Virus record (IMG/VR): IMGVR_UViG_3300015368_000316
Span: 1 to 29,067 of that record
Origin: a virus
Direction: 5' to 3' (one strand)
DNA length: 29,067 bases
Within the stretch, counting starts at the first letter, position 1, and each line of letters opens with the position of its first letter. The translations under genes were made by a program, and so were the position numbers. The notes under the pieces are model-generated. The model was not told the origin of the DNA, made no database searches, and saw only the letters and a list, made by a program, of their open reading frames with translations. Shown one piece after another: positions 7,784-17,348 of this stretch.

Positions 7784-8208
7784 CAACCTTGATTACGCCA
7801 GTCGCCCGCGAACAAACACGACAGTTGATTTTGTCGTTGGAAGAGACGATGCTGTCTAAGGAAGAAGCGGTTATAATGAACCGTTATATAGAAGCCAGCA
7901 TCTCGGTTTACTCTGCTTTTGTTGGCGACCAAATCCTCGGCCTTTGGGGTTTGATCCCGCCCACGTTGCTTTCGGACCAAGCTTATCTATGGCTATACAC
8001 CACGCCCGCAGCGGAAGAACATCAGTTTATTGTTGTTCGGCGCGGGCAGATTGAGGTCAAGAAGATGTTGAAAACATACCCGAAGATCGTTGGGCATTGT
8101 GTGGTGGGGGCGGCCCAGAGTATCCGGTGGTTGAAATGGATGGGTGCAGTGTTTGGCCAGGCCGACGGGAAGTTAATTCCTTTCGCCATACAGAACGGGG
8201 AGGCTTAA
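7780..8208 (+). CDS. T7 gp13-like / GNAT-like protein
   Basis: 142 residues; the start overlaps the previous stop (ATGA). The central part (VYSAFVGDQILGLWGLIPP, then SDQAYLWLYTTP, then a helix and KYPKIVG-type segment) resembles the acetyltransferase-fold proteins found where T7 has gp13: predicted strands for self and environment sensing, then the IRWLKWMGAVF stretch near the end. The true GNAT acetyl-CoA loop is not obvious, so catalysis is uncertain. It is first of the four genes laid out like the T7 ejection-protein genes, which supports a role in virion core assembly. Confidence 0.55.
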   Translation: MTTLITPVAREQTRQLILSLEETMLSKEEAVIMNRYIEASISVYSAFVGDQILGLWGLIPPTLLSDQAYLWLYTTPAAEEHQFIVVRRGQIEVKKMLKTYPKIVGHCVVGAAQSIRWLKWMGAVFGQADGKLIPFAIQNGEA

Positions 8209-8760
8209 TTGGCTAATCCACTTTCAATTGCATCTATGGGTATGTCGGCTGTAGGCGCGGGTATTAACGCCTTCGGGGCGATACAATCAGGCGCTGCGCA
8301 GAGTCAGATGTATCAGTATCAAGCGGGGGTCGCTGAGACTAACCAGAAGATTGCCCTGCAAAACCGTGACTACGCTCTTAACGTAGGTGAGACCGATGCG
8401 GTTCGGTACGGGATGGGTGCCGCACAACGCGGGGCGCAGCTTAAAACCGGGATGAGCGCGTCGGGAATGGACATCGGATCCGGCTCAAAGGCTGATGTGC
8501 AGTCTTCGCAGCAGATTGTGTCTGGGATGGATTTGGGACAGATCCGTAATAACGCGGCAAGGAAAGCGTATGGTTACGAAGTTGAAGCGGCTCAAGACAC
8601 GGCTCAGGCTGGCCTTTACACTCGCGCGGCTAGCGACGCAGAGTCGGCGGGCGGCATCAAAGCGTTTGGGTCGTTAGTGTCAGGGGCTGGAAGCGTGGCG
8701 GATAAATGGTTGCAGCGGGATTATATGCTTGGCAACCCAAGAACCAATCAAACGGGTTGA
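8209..8760 (+). CDS. T7 gp14-like internal virion protein
   Basis: 183 residues from a TTG start directly after the preceding stop, with GGGGAGG 6-7 bases upstream. The N-terminus is Gly/Ala-rich and hydrophobic (MANPLSIASMGMSAVGAGINAFGAIQSG). It is followed by a long Ala/Gln-rich helical stretch with MSASGMDIGSGSKADVQ, a pattern common in gp14-like ejection proteins. In T7, gp14 is ejected first and forms the pore in the outer membrane. Gene order between gp13-like and gp15-like genes agrees with this. The TTG start may lower its expression. Confidence 0.65.
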   Translation: MANPLSIASMGMSAVGAGINAFGAIQSGAAQSQMYQYQAGVAETNQKIALQNRDYALNVGETDAVRYGMGAAQRGAQLKTGMSASGMDIGSGSKADVQSSQQIVSGMDLGQIRNNAARKAYGYEVEAAQDTAQAGLYTRAASDAESAGGIKAFGSLVSGAGSVADKWLQRDYMLGNPRTNQTG

Positions 8761-8771
8761 GGTGACGCATA

Positions 8772-10994
8772 ATGGCACAGATTCCTTACAGCCCCGTACC
8801 TACCGTAGCGCCAAGCGAAGCGCCGACTCCTGGCTTTCGACTCAACACGCCCGAAGGGGCTTTTGGTGGAGGGGAAGCGGGGGCCACGTCAGAGTTTGGC
8901 CAGCGTTTAGGCGCGGTTGGAAACGAGTTGTTTGGCCGCGCGATGGCGCTAAAAGAGGTAGATAATAGAACCGAGGCAGACCAGCTTAATGTGGATGTAA
9001 GTAAGGCACTTGGCGAACAACAGGCCACATTCAAGGCTTATAAAGGGGCAGATGCTAAAGCAAATCTGCAACAGCACTTCACTAATATGGAAAGTGCGCG
9101 TGCTGATATTGTCGGCAGAGCCTCTAACCCTATGGTAGCTAAGTTAGCTAATAGCGAATCTCGCGGGTTTATGTCGCGTGAGATATTCAGCGCTTCGGCA
9201 CATGCAGGAGATGAGTTTTCTAAATACCAGTTGAAGACTTCTATGTCAGTGGTTCAGTCCTTGCATGATAAGGTTGGTAGTAGCGCCAAAGACCAGGGTT
9301 TGTGGGATGACAGCGTTGGACAACTGCGCCAACAAATATATACTCAGGTCGGCTTGGAAGGATTAGGCTCTGATGCAGCTGAACAAAGGTTTAGCCGCGA
9401 ACAAAGTAAGTTAGCTTTAACACGAGTTACTTCGCTTGGCTTAACTGATCCAGTTGCAGCCGAAAAGATGAAGAACGATTACATTAAGACAGGGGTTATA
9501 AACGGCGACGATGTCTACAATGCTGATAAGCGAGTTAAGAATGAACTCAACACGACCGGCGCACGACTTGTAGCGTCAAATCTTTTCAACGGTGATAACC
9601 CACATTTCGGCGACGGAGTGGTCAGTACGGAGAGGGCCAAACTCGCTATAGCAGGCAATGAAGCAGATGCTCGGGGATATCAATCAACTGGCCCCGTGAC
9701 ACCTCATGGAAGGGGGTTAGGTAAATATCAAGTGGTAGAAGAATACCTGCCTGATTATCTAAAAAAGGCAGATATGCCGCTCATGACGACGGAACAGTTT
9801 CTGAATAATCCTAAGGCGCAAGAAGACCTTTTCGAAAAGACCTTTGTGGCAGACATGAATAAGTACGGGAGCTTTAACGAGGCGGCTTCTCGTTGGCTTT
9901 CTGGGCGCTCGGTGGCTGACGCGATTAAAGCTGGCGCGACAGATGTTAACGGCACAGATGTTCCTGCCTATTTAAAGAAGGCTAATGCCACTCTTGCCAG
10001 GAACATGACTCTTACTGAATTGCAAGCAGCAGGGAATACCATTGCGGCGCAACAATCTTCTGACCCCAATTATTCACAATATGTAACAGCACATATCGAC
10101 ACGGTGTATGGGCAACAGAAAAGGGCCGAACAGGAAGACAGTAGGGCGTTAAATGACGCAATCGCCGGACTCTTGTATGGTGTTAACAACCCAACTGGGC
10201 ATAAGCCAGAATCTTTAGACCAATTTACGGCCACACCAGAAGGTCGTGATGCATGGGATAGGAGCTCTAACAAACAAAAGAAGGTCATAACAGACGGGCT
10301 ACATCGTAATGTTGGCGACCCATATTCTTTCACCCCCGAGACACTGAAGGAGTATCAAAGAATTAATGGAATGTCCACGAGCGAAGATCAGAATGTATTA
10401 GCCGAATTTATGGACATCTCCATCTCCGAACAACATTTCCCTGACAAGGAAGCGAAGTTGTTACTTGCCAAGCAACGTGCGCTAAAAAAGAACACTGAAA
10501 CTAGCCCTAGAGTATCTCAAGCGATGGATCAAATTGGGTTTAACATCTTGGATGCCCAAGGAGTTAATAAGAAAACAGACCCCGATAATTACTACATCTA
10601 TCGGGGACAATTGGACGAGAAAATTGAACGCTGGCACGATGCCAATCCCGGGCAGAAAAAACCTACAAAAGCTGATTATCAGCAAATGAATAAAGAGCTT
10701 ATGGAGCCTATTATTCAGGAAAGTATTTTTGGTGATAAATCGACTCCTCTGTGGCAAATGCGGCCGACTGAAGAAGAAATACAAGCTATTATAAAACAAT
10801 ACAAGAGTAAAGGAGTGGACAATCTCACAGAGGGAGAAGTTCTTCTTGCACACATGAACAACATAAAAGAGGCGGAACGTAAGCGCCTCGTAGCAAGGGC
10901 GATGCTGGAAGAGAAGCTAAAGAAAGAGAAAGGGGTACCTCCAATAAACCCAAACCGGATAACTCCTCCCACGCTTTCTCCGAGAATGTTATAA
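8772..10994 (+). CDS. Internal virion protein with lytic transglycosylase-like domain (gp15 position)
   Basis: 740 residues; the start is supported by TGAGGTG about 7 bases upstream. Residues about 285-400 resemble a phage transglycosylase-like domain: IAGNEADARGYQSTGP with candidate catalytic Glu297, then THGR-like HGRGLGKYQV (313-321), the EQFLNNPKAQEDLFEKTF helix, and YGSFNEAASRWLSG. The usual Glu-Ser-Gly after the catalytic Glu is replaced by Glu-Ala-Asp. In T7 the peptidoglycan-cutting domain is in gp16; here it lies in the preceding protein. The rest is helical, like periplasmic-tunnel ejection proteins. Codon use is noticeably more A/T-rich than in the tail genes. Confidence 0.65.
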   Translation: MAQIPYSPVPTVAPSEAPTPGFRLNTPEGAFGGGEAGATSEFGQRLGAVGNELFGRAMALKEVDNRTEADQLNVDVSKALGEQQATFKAYKGADAKANLQQHFTNMESARADIVGRASNPMVAKLANSESRGFMSREIFSASAHAGDEFSKYQLKTSMSVVQSLHDKVGSSAKDQGLWDDSVGQLRQQIYTQVGLEGLGSDAAEQRFSREQSKLALTRVTSLGLTDPVAAEKMKNDYIKTGVINGDDVYNADKRVKNELNTTGARLVASNLFNGDNPHFGDGVVSTERAKLAIAGNEADARGYQSTGPVTPHGRGLGKYQVVEEYLPDYLKKADMPLMTTEQFLNNPKAQEDLFEKTFVADMNKYGSFNEAASRWLSGRSVADAIKAGATDVNGTDVPAYLKKANATLARNMTLTELQAAGNTIAAQQSSDPNYSQYVTAHIDTVYGQQKRAEQEDSRALNDAIAGLLYGVNNPTGHKPESLDQFTATPEGRDAWDRSSNKQKKVITDGLHRNVGDPYSFTPETLKEYQRINGMSTSEDQNVLAEFMDISISEQHFPDKEAKLLLAKQRALKKNTETSPRVSQAMDQIGFNILDAQGVNKKTDPDNYYIYRGQLDEKIERWHDANPGQKKPTKADYQQMNKELMEPIIQESIFGDKSTPLWQMRPTEEEIQAIIKQYKSKGVDNLTEGEVLLAHMNNIKEAERKRLVARAMLEEKLKKEKGVPPINPNRITPPTLSPRML

Positions 10995-11008
10995 CAAGAG
11001 GCCGTTAG

Positions 11009-14000
11009 ATGGCAAATGAAGACACTGATTATGACCCGGTAATTAGCGGCCGGCGCAGAGCTGCACTAGCAGCGCGAGCTAGCGTTGTTGCCGGTCAGGA
11101 GTATGACCCCGAACAAGCGGCGCAGGCATACGCCTTAGAGCAGGAAACAGGTGTGCCGAGTTCTATCATCTTCGGCGACGGAGACGTTAAGCCATTTGTA
11201 CGCGAGCAACGCACGATAGCCTCAGCAGAACTAGCGGCGACTAATAGGCGCATTGCTAATTTTATTGCTTCACACCCAATGGCAGCTGCGGCGGCGGGAG
11301 ATGACATTGGTAATCTAGATAATATCTCTAGTAGTTTTGACCGGTATAATACCAGGCGCACTACGTCTGCTGAAGGTGCTTTTACGCGCACCGCTGTTCG
11401 TGGTGTGGCGCCAATGGTCGGATCTTTGCCTGCCATGGGAGCTGGTGCTGAGGTAGGTGCTGCGCTCGGCGCACCTTTAGGCCCTGCAGGTGCGCTAGCC
11501 GGTGGCATCGTCGGTGGCATGGTAGGCGGCATAGGCGGATCATACGCTGTTTCATTAGTGCAGGACTGGTTGCTTTCAAAATTAGACCCCAACACTTTGC
11601 AAGCGTTGGGGCAAGATCCTGAACAGTTAAGGCTGGATCAACAGAAGCACGGTACCGCGGCCTTCTTAGGCAGCCTTGCCCCCTTTCTGTTAGCCATGCG
11701 ACCGGGTAGAATTCCACCTGTAACGCCTCCGCCGGGAGCTACGGCCCTTGAACGGATTATGAGTAAGCCCCTGACTGCTCGCGTGTTTGGCGCCGGAGCT
11801 ATGAGCGGCTTCGAGGCTGGGCATGAACTTTATGCAGGAGAGGGAATTGATCCGTTTAAGATCGGCATGTCGGCCGCCTTTGGCGCGGTCTTTGCCCGGG
11901 ATACTAAGTTCGGCAAAGCTAGCATGGAGGCGGGTGCGAACTTTGCAGGAAGAGTTGTGCCCTATCTCCGCGGTGGCAAGGAACCTCCTGTGGGGCTGGA
12001 CCCTATCGTGGATGATATTAAGATAAAAGAGGCAGAGGAATCGTCTGTTGCTTTCGACGAGCTGCTTAAGTCTGTGCAAGCAAGTAAGCTGGGCGACAGA
12101 GGTATGCTTGGGGAATACCTTAAGCAGTTTCCAGACGCGAAGGTAGAAGTTTCGGCCGAAGCTATACGGAAGCTTTATGGAGATAAGGTTCCTGAGACTG
12201 GGGATGGTTTGCTCGGTGATTTACCAGATGCAGTTAAGCAGATGGATGGTTCTGAAGTAGGCGGTGGGGATATTAGTATTCCACTTAAGGATTGGTTAGA
12301 TCCGACCAAAGTTAACAAGGAGAATGTAAACCAGCTTAAGGACCAAACTAGGCACCGACGTGGTGGGGTTAATAAGGAAGAGGCGGAGGCGCTTTTAGCA
12401 GTTGAAGCTCCGTTTAGGATGACACTTGAACGAAGAGCTACTGACATGGCCCCTGGTTCAAACGAGCATTCCTTTAACCTACTTGATGAAGGAAAGAATG
12501 TCGGTCCGATTGAGGGTAGAACTATATCCTTTGGAGAACTTGGAGAACTTGATCCTGTAGATAAAGCAAAGTACTTAGCCAAGGACCCGTCCTTGAGGGA
12601 TGACGAAAAGGTATTCATCATTGATGCGATGAGCCACCCCGAAAAGACAAAAACTAATGCCCCGCTAGGTGTAGCAGGGGCCCGAGGAATGTATGAAGCG
12701 ATAGGCCGACAATTTCCTGACATAACGGCTGTTATAGGCGATCGTATCATGGGGCCTCCTAGAAAAGCGATCTACCGCGTTAATACCAAGAAGCCACTTA
12801 CCACTCCCGCAATGGATGTGGTAAATGACATGCGTCGAACCTCGGGCGGGAAACCCATCGAGGCTTTGATCGAAGAAGCCAGGATGACTGTAGAAGAATC
12901 AGCGGTTGAAGCGGCTGAAGCAAGGGGGCCAGGCGCCGCTACAGAAGCAACACCACGACCCTTGCGCCAACCGGGTGCGTCTATATCGGAGCCCACTCGC
13001 CAAGGCGCGCTGAGCCTCAAAGATGCTGTTAAGACACCTGAAGTACAGCTTGAATTACCGCAAGCAGGCACTACGCGGGTGGAAGACCGCAAGCCGTTTA
13101 TGACGGGCTCGGCTATTGGGCGCACTAATAAGCAGCAAGAAGCATACCTTAAGGCCATCGAAGAAGTGGCTGATGCCGACCGTAAATGGGAAATGGAACG
13201 AACGGTGAAGGCAGAGGAAAAGAAGCAGACTCAAGAATGGAAAAATAATCGCGTTGCAGCGCGCGCAGAGGTAGCGGATGCGATAAATAACCGCCCAGAT
13301 ATCGCCGCTGATTCTATCCTTCGCGGTATTGATCCTGAAACAGGTAAGAAGCTAACTGCTAAAGTAAAGCTTGATAGCGAGAAGTTGTCCCCTGAACAGC
13401 GTGCGCTGTTACCAGATAAGTATCTAGCGAAAGATGGTATGCACCCCGACGATTTAGCCACATTGGTTGGCGTGCGTAGTGGTGATGAGCTAGTGGCTCG
13501 GTTAGCCGATTTGTATAAAGAGCGCGGCGATTCACGTATGGAGCCAAAGAAACATATTGATAGGTTGATTGATATTGAAACTGATCATTATATGGAGGCT
13601 AAATACGGAGACCTGAAAGAGAATATTATAGAAGCGGCTAAGGAACATATCTTTGCGGGCCAGGACGAGAATCTGCTCCATGAGCAAATCCTTTTGGTTG
13701 CCGAGAAGGCTAAATTGGAGTATTCGATTACTAAAGATGAACTGAATGCCGCTATTCGAGAAGAGATGTCACAGACGCGGATAGAGAACATCGATAGCGA
13801 TCGTTTCCTTGCTGATGCGGGAAGAGCAGGAAAGAAGATGGAAGCAGCGTTTCTGAAAGATGACTTTGTAGAAGCATTTCGCCAGGCACAAGCGCAATTC
13901 TATTCCCGCATAAGAGCCAAGATTGCTTATGAGCACGAAGTTATGTATGAGCGGTTTGCTAACCGTGCGGCGAAGTACGCTAAGAGGGACGTGCCGGGTG

Positions 14001-16441
14001 TCTTGCCTGAGTACACTAACTTCATTCAATTAGGCATGCTGAAGCTGGGGCAGAAGATTGGTAAATCAGTGCAGTTTCTACAGGATGAGATAAGTAGTGG
14101 AGCGTATAAAGACTTCGCGTCTTTTATTGCAGAGAAGGAAAGCAAAGTAAATCAACGTGATTTGAACGTTCCTGACTTCATGCTTGATTCGACTTTTAAT
14201 AAGCCCCTTAACGAATTAACTCTGGAAGAATTCCGGCAGGTTAATAGGGCTTTGACATCAATGGATCATAACGGGCGAGATGAACTCAAGTACGAGCTGG
14301 CAGGAGACAAGCAGGATTTGAAGGAAGTCCTGAGCAACATGATCGAGCGGATTAAATCCCTTGGTCCGGCTAAGAAATATCCGATCGATAGACCTTCGAG
14401 TAAGATACTTGATACAACGAAGTCTTATTGGTGGTCAGGGATCAATCTTGAATCGATGTTGAATCGGTTAGATAGAGACAATCCGCAGGGCATGTTCTTT
14501 ACCGGTATTGTTGATAAGTATGTTAGGGCCAGTAACAGCAAGAGCGCGATGCTGAAGGAGTATCAACAAAAGCTTGGCGAGCTTGGTGATATTAAAGACT
14601 TGGATAAGAAAGTAGCTAATGATCTATTTATAGATCCTATTACGGGATTGGCTTTTGAGATGCGCCAAAGGAACGTGCTTGGAATCTTGCAGAATTCAGG
14701 CAATGTAAGTAGTCTTAAGAAAATGGCTGAGGGATACAACCTAGAACCACAGCAGATTATTGATTGGTTGCGCCAGCGTACGACGAAGGATGATTGGGAC
14801 CGGGCGCAGAAGATAGGTAATTTGTTTAACGAATTATTTGGTAAAGCTAATAACATGTCTCGGCAGATCTCAGGGGTAGGAATTGAAGGGCTTGAGTTGC
14901 GGCCCTTTACAATAGACGGCATTGGTAGCTATGAAGGGTGGTATAATCCTATTAAGTATGATTCCCTACGGCCAGGGGCGAGTAAGAAACAGTTAGGGCC
15001 TAATGATTTAGAAGGTGAAGGATATTATAGGGCAACTACTAACCAGGGGTATACTAAAGAGCGTACTGGGTATGTAGCGCCTGTTGAATTAAATTTGGAT
15101 ATTGTTCCTGTGCGTATGCGGCAGATGATTCACGATATCAATATGCGCCCGGCTGTGATAGAGTTGGCAAAGATATTCTACGACCCGGCATTCAAACGGG
15201 CAATGATCGGGCATTATGGAAAGTTCCAAGCAGAAGAGCCTATAGCATTCTTGCGCGATATTGCTAACTCGACTAATTACAAGACGATCACATCTCAGAT
15301 GGGGGATCAAGCGCTTGAATACTTCAGACAAAATACTATCGCTACGTTGATCGGCTTTAATCCTTCTACAGTAATGAAGCACGGAATAACTGCGGCGATT
15401 AACTCCATGACTGAAGTGGGAATGGTTAATTGGACAAGGGAGTTTTTGAGCCTGACAGCAAAGGATGATATTTCAGGCACCCGTAATTGGACTATGGCCA
15501 TGGAGAAAAGTGAACAGCTTCAGCGGCGAATTCGAACTAACTTCACTGATTTGATTAAGGGGCACGAGCAAGAGTTAACAATGGCCAAGTCTTCATACCG
15601 TGAATTTATGATCTCTGCCGGCGCCACTCCTGTTGCTATATCCGATCTACTTTCAGCGGTACCGACTTGGTTGGCAAAGTACAAGATGGAGTTGGCCAAA
15701 GGCACAGATGAAGGCATGGCGGTATCGTTAGCGGATCGCGCTGTTCGTAACGCACATGGTGATTCTTCGTTAACTAACAAACCAGCTATCGCGCGTACTA
15801 ATGCCTTAGGGGCTTGGTTCTCTTCACTCTATGGATTCTTTTCTCACATGCAACAGAAGCAATATGCTTTGGCATGGAAAGCTTCGGATTTATATAAGGA
15901 TGTGGCGGGAAAGGGATCGGGGGATATTGAAAATGCGACTCGTCATATGCCTGACTTGCTTAAAGGGTTAATGTCATATGTGATCTTCCCCGCTATGATA
16001 GAAGAAATTGTCACACCTTATACTAATAAAGAAAAAGAATCGTGGGGTAAGAAGGCTATGTGGACATTGGTGCATGGTGCCGGCGCTTCTTTCGTGGGTG
16101 TTCGAGATGTTATGAACGCAGTTGTTAACACGAGAGACCCTCAGGCGGGGTTGCTTGGAACGGCGACTAAAACAGTCACTGATCTAGGTAAAGATTTGTC
16201 CCATGGCAGGCAGATTTTTAATCGTGACAGAGCGGAAAATCTGATCAAGCATACCTTTGCCCTTACAGGAGTGCTTACCGGGCTGACTAATGCCCAAGAG
16301 GGTAAGGCGCTGGAATACCTTTATCGTTACTATCAAGGTATGGAGCATCCTAAAGGTGCTTGGGATGTTGCGGTTGGTTTGCGCTATGGTAAGACTAAAG
16401 ATCATTCAAGGACCTTTGAACAATGGTTGAATCATCTATGA
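11009..16441 (+). CDS. Giant internal virion / polyvalent ejection protein, 1810 aa
   Basis: The ATG is preceded by AAGAGG 7 bases upstream. Residues about 130-190 are a Gly/Ala-rich hydrophobic block (GAGAEVGAALGAPLGPAGAL, GGIVGGMVGGIGG) suited to inserting in a membrane. Residues about 375-460 (VEVSAEAIRKLYGDKV, LGDLP, GGDISIPLKDWLD) match a module often found in phage large polyvalent proteins. The C-terminal part (about 1570-1810), with aromatic-rich FSSLYGFFSHMQQKQYALAW and amphipathic helices, resembles large polyvalent protein-associated domains. The position and size correspond to T7 gp16, which spans the envelope during DNA ejection, but no lysozyme-like motif was seen here. Composition is A/T-rich compared with flanking genes. 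Confidence 0.65.
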   Translation: MANEDTDYDPVISGRRRAALAARASVVAGQEYDPEQAAQAYALEQETGVPSSIIFGDGDVKPFVREQRTIASAELAATNRRIANFIASHPMAAAAAGDDIGNLDNISSSFDRYNTRRTTSAEGAFTRTAVRGVAPMVGSLPAMGAGAEVGAALGAPLGPAGALAGGIVGGMVGGIGGSYAVSLVQDWLLSKLDPNTLQALGQDPEQLRLDQQKHGTAAFLGSLAPFLLAMRPGRIPPVTPPPGATALERIMSKPLTARVFGAGAMSGFEAGHELYAGEGIDPFKIGMSAAFGAVFARDTKFGKASMEAGANFAGRVVPYLRGGKEPPVGLDPIVDDIKIKEAEESSVAFDELLKSVQASKLGDRGMLGEYLKQFPDAKVEVSAEAIRKLYGDKVPETGDGLLGDLPDAVKQMDGSEVGGGDISIPLKDWLDPTKVNKENVNQLKDQTRHRRGGVNKEEAEALLAVEAPFRMTLERRATDMAPGSNEHSFNLLDEGKNVGPIEGRTISFGELGELDPVDKAKYLAKDPSLRDDEKVFIIDAMSHPEKTKTNAPLGVAGARGMYEAIGRQFPDITAVIGDRIMGPPRKAIYRVNTKKPLTTPAMDVVNDMRRTSGGKPIEALIEEARMTVEESAVEAAEARGPGAATEATPRPLRQPGASISEPTRQGALSLKDAVKTPEVQLELPQAGTTRVEDRKPFMTGSAIGRTNKQQEAYLKAIEEVADADRKWEMERTVKAEEKKQTQEWKNNRVAARAEVADAINNRPDIAADSILRGIDPETGKKLTAKVKLDSEKLSPEQRALLPDKYLAKDGMHPDDLATLVGVRSGDELVARLADLYKERGDSRMEPKKHIDRLIDIETDHYMEAKYGDLKENIIEAAKEHIFAGQDENLLHEQILLVAEKAKLEYSITKDELNAAIREEMSQTRIENIDSDRFLADAGRAGKKMEAAFLKDDFVEAFRQAQAQFYSRIRAKIAYEHEVMYERFANRAAKYAKRDVPGVLPEYTNFIQLGMLKLGQKIGKSVQFLQDEISSGAYKDFASFIAEKESKVNQRDLNVPDFMLDSTFNKPLNELTLEEFRQVNRALTSMDHNGRDELKYELAGDKQDLKEVLSNMIERIKSLGPAKKYPIDRPSSKILDTTKSYWWSGINLESMLNRLDRDNPQGMFFTGIVDKYVRASNSKSAMLKEYQQKLGELGDIKDLDKKVANDLFIDPITGLAFEMRQRNVLGILQNSGNVSSLKKMAEGYNLEPQQIIDWLRQRTTKDDWDRAQKIGNLFNELFGKANNMSRQISGVGIEGLELRPFTIDGIGSYEGWYNPIKYDSLRPGASKKQLGPNDLEGEGYYRATTNQGYTKERTGYVAPVELNLDIVPVRMRQMIHDINMRPAVIELAKIFYDPAFKRAMIGHYGKFQAEEPIAFLRDIANSTNYKTITSQMGDQALEYFRQNTIATLIGFNPSTVMKHGITAAINSMTEVGMVNWTREFLSLTAKDDISGTRNWTMAMEKSEQLQRRIRTNFTDLIKGHEQELTMAKSSYREFMISAGATPVAISDLLSAVPTWLAKYKMELAKGTDEGMAVSLADRAVRNAHGDSSLTNKPAIARTNALGAWFSSLYGFFSHMQQKQYALAWKASDLYKDVAGKGSGDIENATRHMPDLLKGLMSYVIFPAMIEEIVTPYTNKEKESWGKKAMWTLVHGAGASFVGVRDVMNAVVNTRDPQAGLLGTATKTVTDLGKDLSHGRQIFNRDRAENLIKHTFALTGVLTGLTNAQEGKALEYLYRYYQGMEHPKGAWDVAVGLRYGKTKDHSRTFEQWLNHL

Positions 16442-16914
16442 ACCAGTGGCCCCACGACGACACCGCGAGTAAGAACGCTTTCTACGGCGACTTCCATTCG
16501 CCCGGTTGGCAAGACTTTAACCTCGTCCATTACACTGCGCCCTTTATGATGTACTACGCGAAGAAGCCGTTGAAGCATGGGCTGTTGGTGCACCGTAAGA
16601 TTATGCCCGCGATTGCTCAGGTGTTTGACGAGATATTTCTGGCTTGCCACAACTCTCAGGCTGAGGTAGATAAAACAGGGGTGAGCGATTTTGGTGGTTG
16701 CTTCAACATCCGCAACATCGCTGGGAGCAACAACTGGTCGAACCATAGCTGGGCCTGCGCGATCGACCTCGACCCAAGCCGGAACGGGTTTAACACCGGC
16801 CACGGGCACATGCAGGAGTTGGTAATCGACGCTTTTAAGCGGCAGGGATTTCTATGGGGAGGTGACTATCACGGCCGCACCGACCCAATGCATTTCGAGG
16901 CCGTGTCACGATGA
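16438..16914 (+). CDS. Endolysin, M15-type zinc D-Ala-D-Ala carboxypeptidase
   Basis: 158 residues from the ATG overlapping the previous stop (ATGA); the opening MNQWPHDDTASKNAFYGD fits the family N-terminus. An alternative ATG at 16423 has AAGGA 10 bases upstream. The M15 zinc ligands are visible as H103-SWACAI-D110 and H152 in DPMHFE. The usual Gly of HxxGxAxD is replaced by Ala-Cys. M15 enzymes cut the peptide cross-links of peptidoglycan. No signal peptide or membrane helix is present, so a holin should be needed, and a candidate follows directly. Confidence 0.85.
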   Translation: MNQWPHDDTASKNAFYGDFHSPGWQDFNLVHYTAPFMMYYAKKPLKHGLLVHRKIMPAIAQVFDEIFLACHNSQAEVDKTGVSDFGGCFNIRNIAGSNNWSNHSWACAIDLDPSRNGFNTGHGHMQELVIDAFKRQGFLWGGDYHGRTDPMHFEAVSR

Positions 16915-16925
16915 AAGGAACTGAG

Positions 16926-17114
16926 ATGAACTCTGATCAACTTGCTGGTGTTCTTCGTGCTATCCTTCCCGCGATTGTGGCGTTTGCAGTTGCGAAGGGT
17001 TGGGTTGGTGTGGGCAGCGCCGACTGGGTTGTTACCTCTGTGATTGCGTTGGCCGCTGCTGGCTGGTCGGCTTGGACCAACAAGCCCGGTACTGTAATCG
17101 CGCCGAAGTTGTAA
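16926..17114 (+). CDS. Holin candidate with two membrane helices
   Basis: 62 residues from the ATG at 16926, which has AAAGGA 6 bases upstream; an earlier in-frame ATG at 16911 overlaps the endolysin stop (ATGA) and adds five residues. There are two hydrophobic segments, ILPAIVAFAVAKGWVG and WVVTSVIALAAAGWSAW, joined by a short turn, and a Lys-containing tail. The shape and place after the endolysin fit small class II-like phage holins, and it resembles the Pam3-gp28-type holins I recall. Membrane pore formation is inferred. Confidence 0.65.
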   Translation: MNSDQLAGVLRAILPAIVAFAVAKGWVGVGSADWVVTSVIALAAAGWSAWTNKPGTVIAPKL

Positions 17115-17120
17115 CCGAGC

Positions 17121-17348
17121 ATGCTTACTTACGCCAAGATTGCTTTAACTCTGTTACAGCTGGCAGATGTTTTAGTCGCCTTGGCGCGGAGTAGGCAGCA
17201 AATGCAAGCGGGGGCCGATGCAGAAATTGCAAAGGCCTCCGCGAGTATTTTGCTTAAATGCCAAAGCGCGAAGGAGGTTATTAGAAGGGTTATGGCAATG
17301 AGCGAGGCGGAGGTGGATCAGTCGTTGAAGGAGCTTGAACCAAAATGA
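17121..17348 (+). CDS. Small protein with hydrophobic N-terminus and helical tail
   Basis: 75 residues. The first 22 residues (LTYAKIALTLLQLADVLVAL) are hydrophobic and amphipathic, followed by a charged helix with Gln/Ala/Glu (SRQQMQAGADAEIAKASASI) and a final acidic helix. The gene lies in the lysis cassette and its stop overlaps the next ATG. It might be a lysis accessory or inner-membrane spanin-like protein, but the hydrophobic stretch is weak as a membrane anchor. Not recognised. The ribosome binding site is poor. Confidence 0.5.
   Translation: MLTYAKIALTLLQLADVLVALARSRQQMQAGADAEIAKASASILLKCQSAKEVIRRVMAMSEAEVDQSLKELEPK

Noticed and set aside
10482-10853. Minus-strand ORF of 123 codons in the gp15-position gene
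   Set aside because: Antisense to a long conserved frame; its Phe/Leu-rich content is the complement of Lys/Glu codons.
11587-11611. Hairpin CCCCAAC...GTTGGGG in the giant gene
   Set aside because: Only 7 bp plus 3 after a mismatch, inside a 5.4-kb gene, so chance occurrence is likely.
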